The position numbers and the translations under genes are program-made. This document shows, one piece after another, positions 63,695 to 64,000 of a stretch of 64,000 bases of DNA (its first letter is position 1; each line of letters begins with the position of its first letter). The notes under the pieces were generated by a model. That model saw only the letters and a program-made list of their open reading frames with translations. It was not told the origin of the DNA and did not search any database. This DNA comes from Prochlorococcus sp. AG-412-I05 (GTDB taxonomy: Bacteria; Cyanobacteriota; Cyanobacteriia; PCC-6307; Cyanobiaceae): assembly GCA_003214855.1 (NCBI GenBank), contig QCLC01000002.1, positions 1-64,000 of the forward strand, given 5' to 3'.

Positions 63695-64000
63695 CTATGC
63701 AACCTGAGAAGGTTCGGCTGCACCTAAATCAGGAAGTACTGAGAAGGTTCGATGGAACTTTTCAGAGAGCGTGAGCCAATAAGACCTGCCCTCGCTCTGT
63801 CGTTTGCGTTCGATGAAGTTCTGAGCAACGAGTTCTTTGATGTGGTCGTAGGCGCCTGATCCCCGTATATCGATCAGCTCCGATTGAAGAATTCTTTTCT
63901 TCAGGGCAATGGTGGCAAGGGTTCTGAGTGTTGCTATGGAAAGATCAACGGGCAAAAGGTGGTGGACCAGCTCGCCAAGGCCTGGACACAACTGAAGGCT
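63695..64000 (-). CDS. scpB: Segregation and condensation protein B, ScpB (5' end outside the window)
   Basis: The minus frame is open to the window edge, giving 101 codons of the C-terminal part. The winged-helix text LSIATLRTLATIALKKRILQ and SELIDIRGSGAYDHIKELVA is followed by ERKRQSEGRSYWLTLSEKFH, as in the second winged-helix domain of ScpB. ScpB joins ScpA and SMC in chromosome condensation. The N-terminal half lies beyond position 64000. YggT follows 26 bases downstream on the same strand. Confidence 0.9.
   Translation of the reverse strand, partial: SLQLCPGLGELVHHLLPVDLSIATLRTLATIALKKRILQSELIDIRGSGAYDHIKELVAQNFIERKRQSEGRSYWLTLSEKFHRTFSVLPDLGAAEPSQVA

Overview
The window looks like a chromosomal segment of a marine picocyanobacterium, most like a low-light Prochlorococcus or close marine Synechococcus. 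This is inferred from cyanobacterial marker genes: petN, the Psb29/Thf1 gene, a PAM68-like photosystem assembly gene, a lumenal pentapeptide-repeat gene, DUF3082 and DUF1816 genes, and an FtsH protease. Core genes are tightly packed and of moderate GC. They are separated by unusually long, AT-rich, gene-poor stretches containing several broken small genes. No rRNA, tRNA, CRISPR array, insertion sequence or prophage was recognised.

Layout. (1) 1-4.9 kb, minus strand: secD (partial), pdhB, a 31-codon membrane ORF, a DUF3082 gene, ispE, rsmA and a YraN-type gene. (2) 4.9-13.8 kb, accessory and decayed: an EamA transporter fragment, a pentapeptide protein, a rhodanese, a DoxX protein, unknown genes, rlmH, a 2TM-domain gene with an in-frame stop, and a cupin. 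(3) 13.9-16.8 kb: umuD and umuC, split by an unrelated minus-strand gene; each has its own LexA-box-like site. (4) 16.8-22.5 kb: small unknowns, dnaG, an EamA transporter, and a three-gene cassette of two double-glycine-leader peptides with a small membrane protein. (5) 22.6-34.3 kb: ruvA, rpsO and PAM68-like, then a long minus-strand run: trpD, carA, a STAS gene, mrnC, a SpoU methyltransferase, DUF1816, gatA and dnaE. (6) 34.7-42.7 kb: an ABC exporter, then an AT-rich block with an HExxH protein, a thioredoxin-like protein, a zinc-ribbon membrane protein, a lone ABC ATPase, a small membrane protein and a lipase-like hydrolase. (7) 42.7-56.9 kb: nadA, a metallophosphoesterase and glycosyltransferase pair, a GH104 muramidase, a TPM protein, a MidA-like methyltransferase, aroB, a sugar ABC permease, purK, DUF2103, clpS, petN, thf1 and clpP. 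(8) 57.1-64 kb: ftsH, a MacB-type permease, pyk, a MazG-like gene, a secreted protein, YggT and scpB (partial).

The most interesting candidate system is the 21.7-22.5 kb cassette. Two short peptides share a near-identical leader ending in Gly-Gly but have divergent cores, and one of them is translationally coupled (TAATG) to a small single-helix membrane protein. That is the layout of a bacteriocin with its immunity protein. Secondary points are the near-consensus SOS operators before both umuD and umuC, a strong intrinsic terminator immediately upstream of trpD, and a cluster of short genes each interrupted by one in-frame stop or one base.
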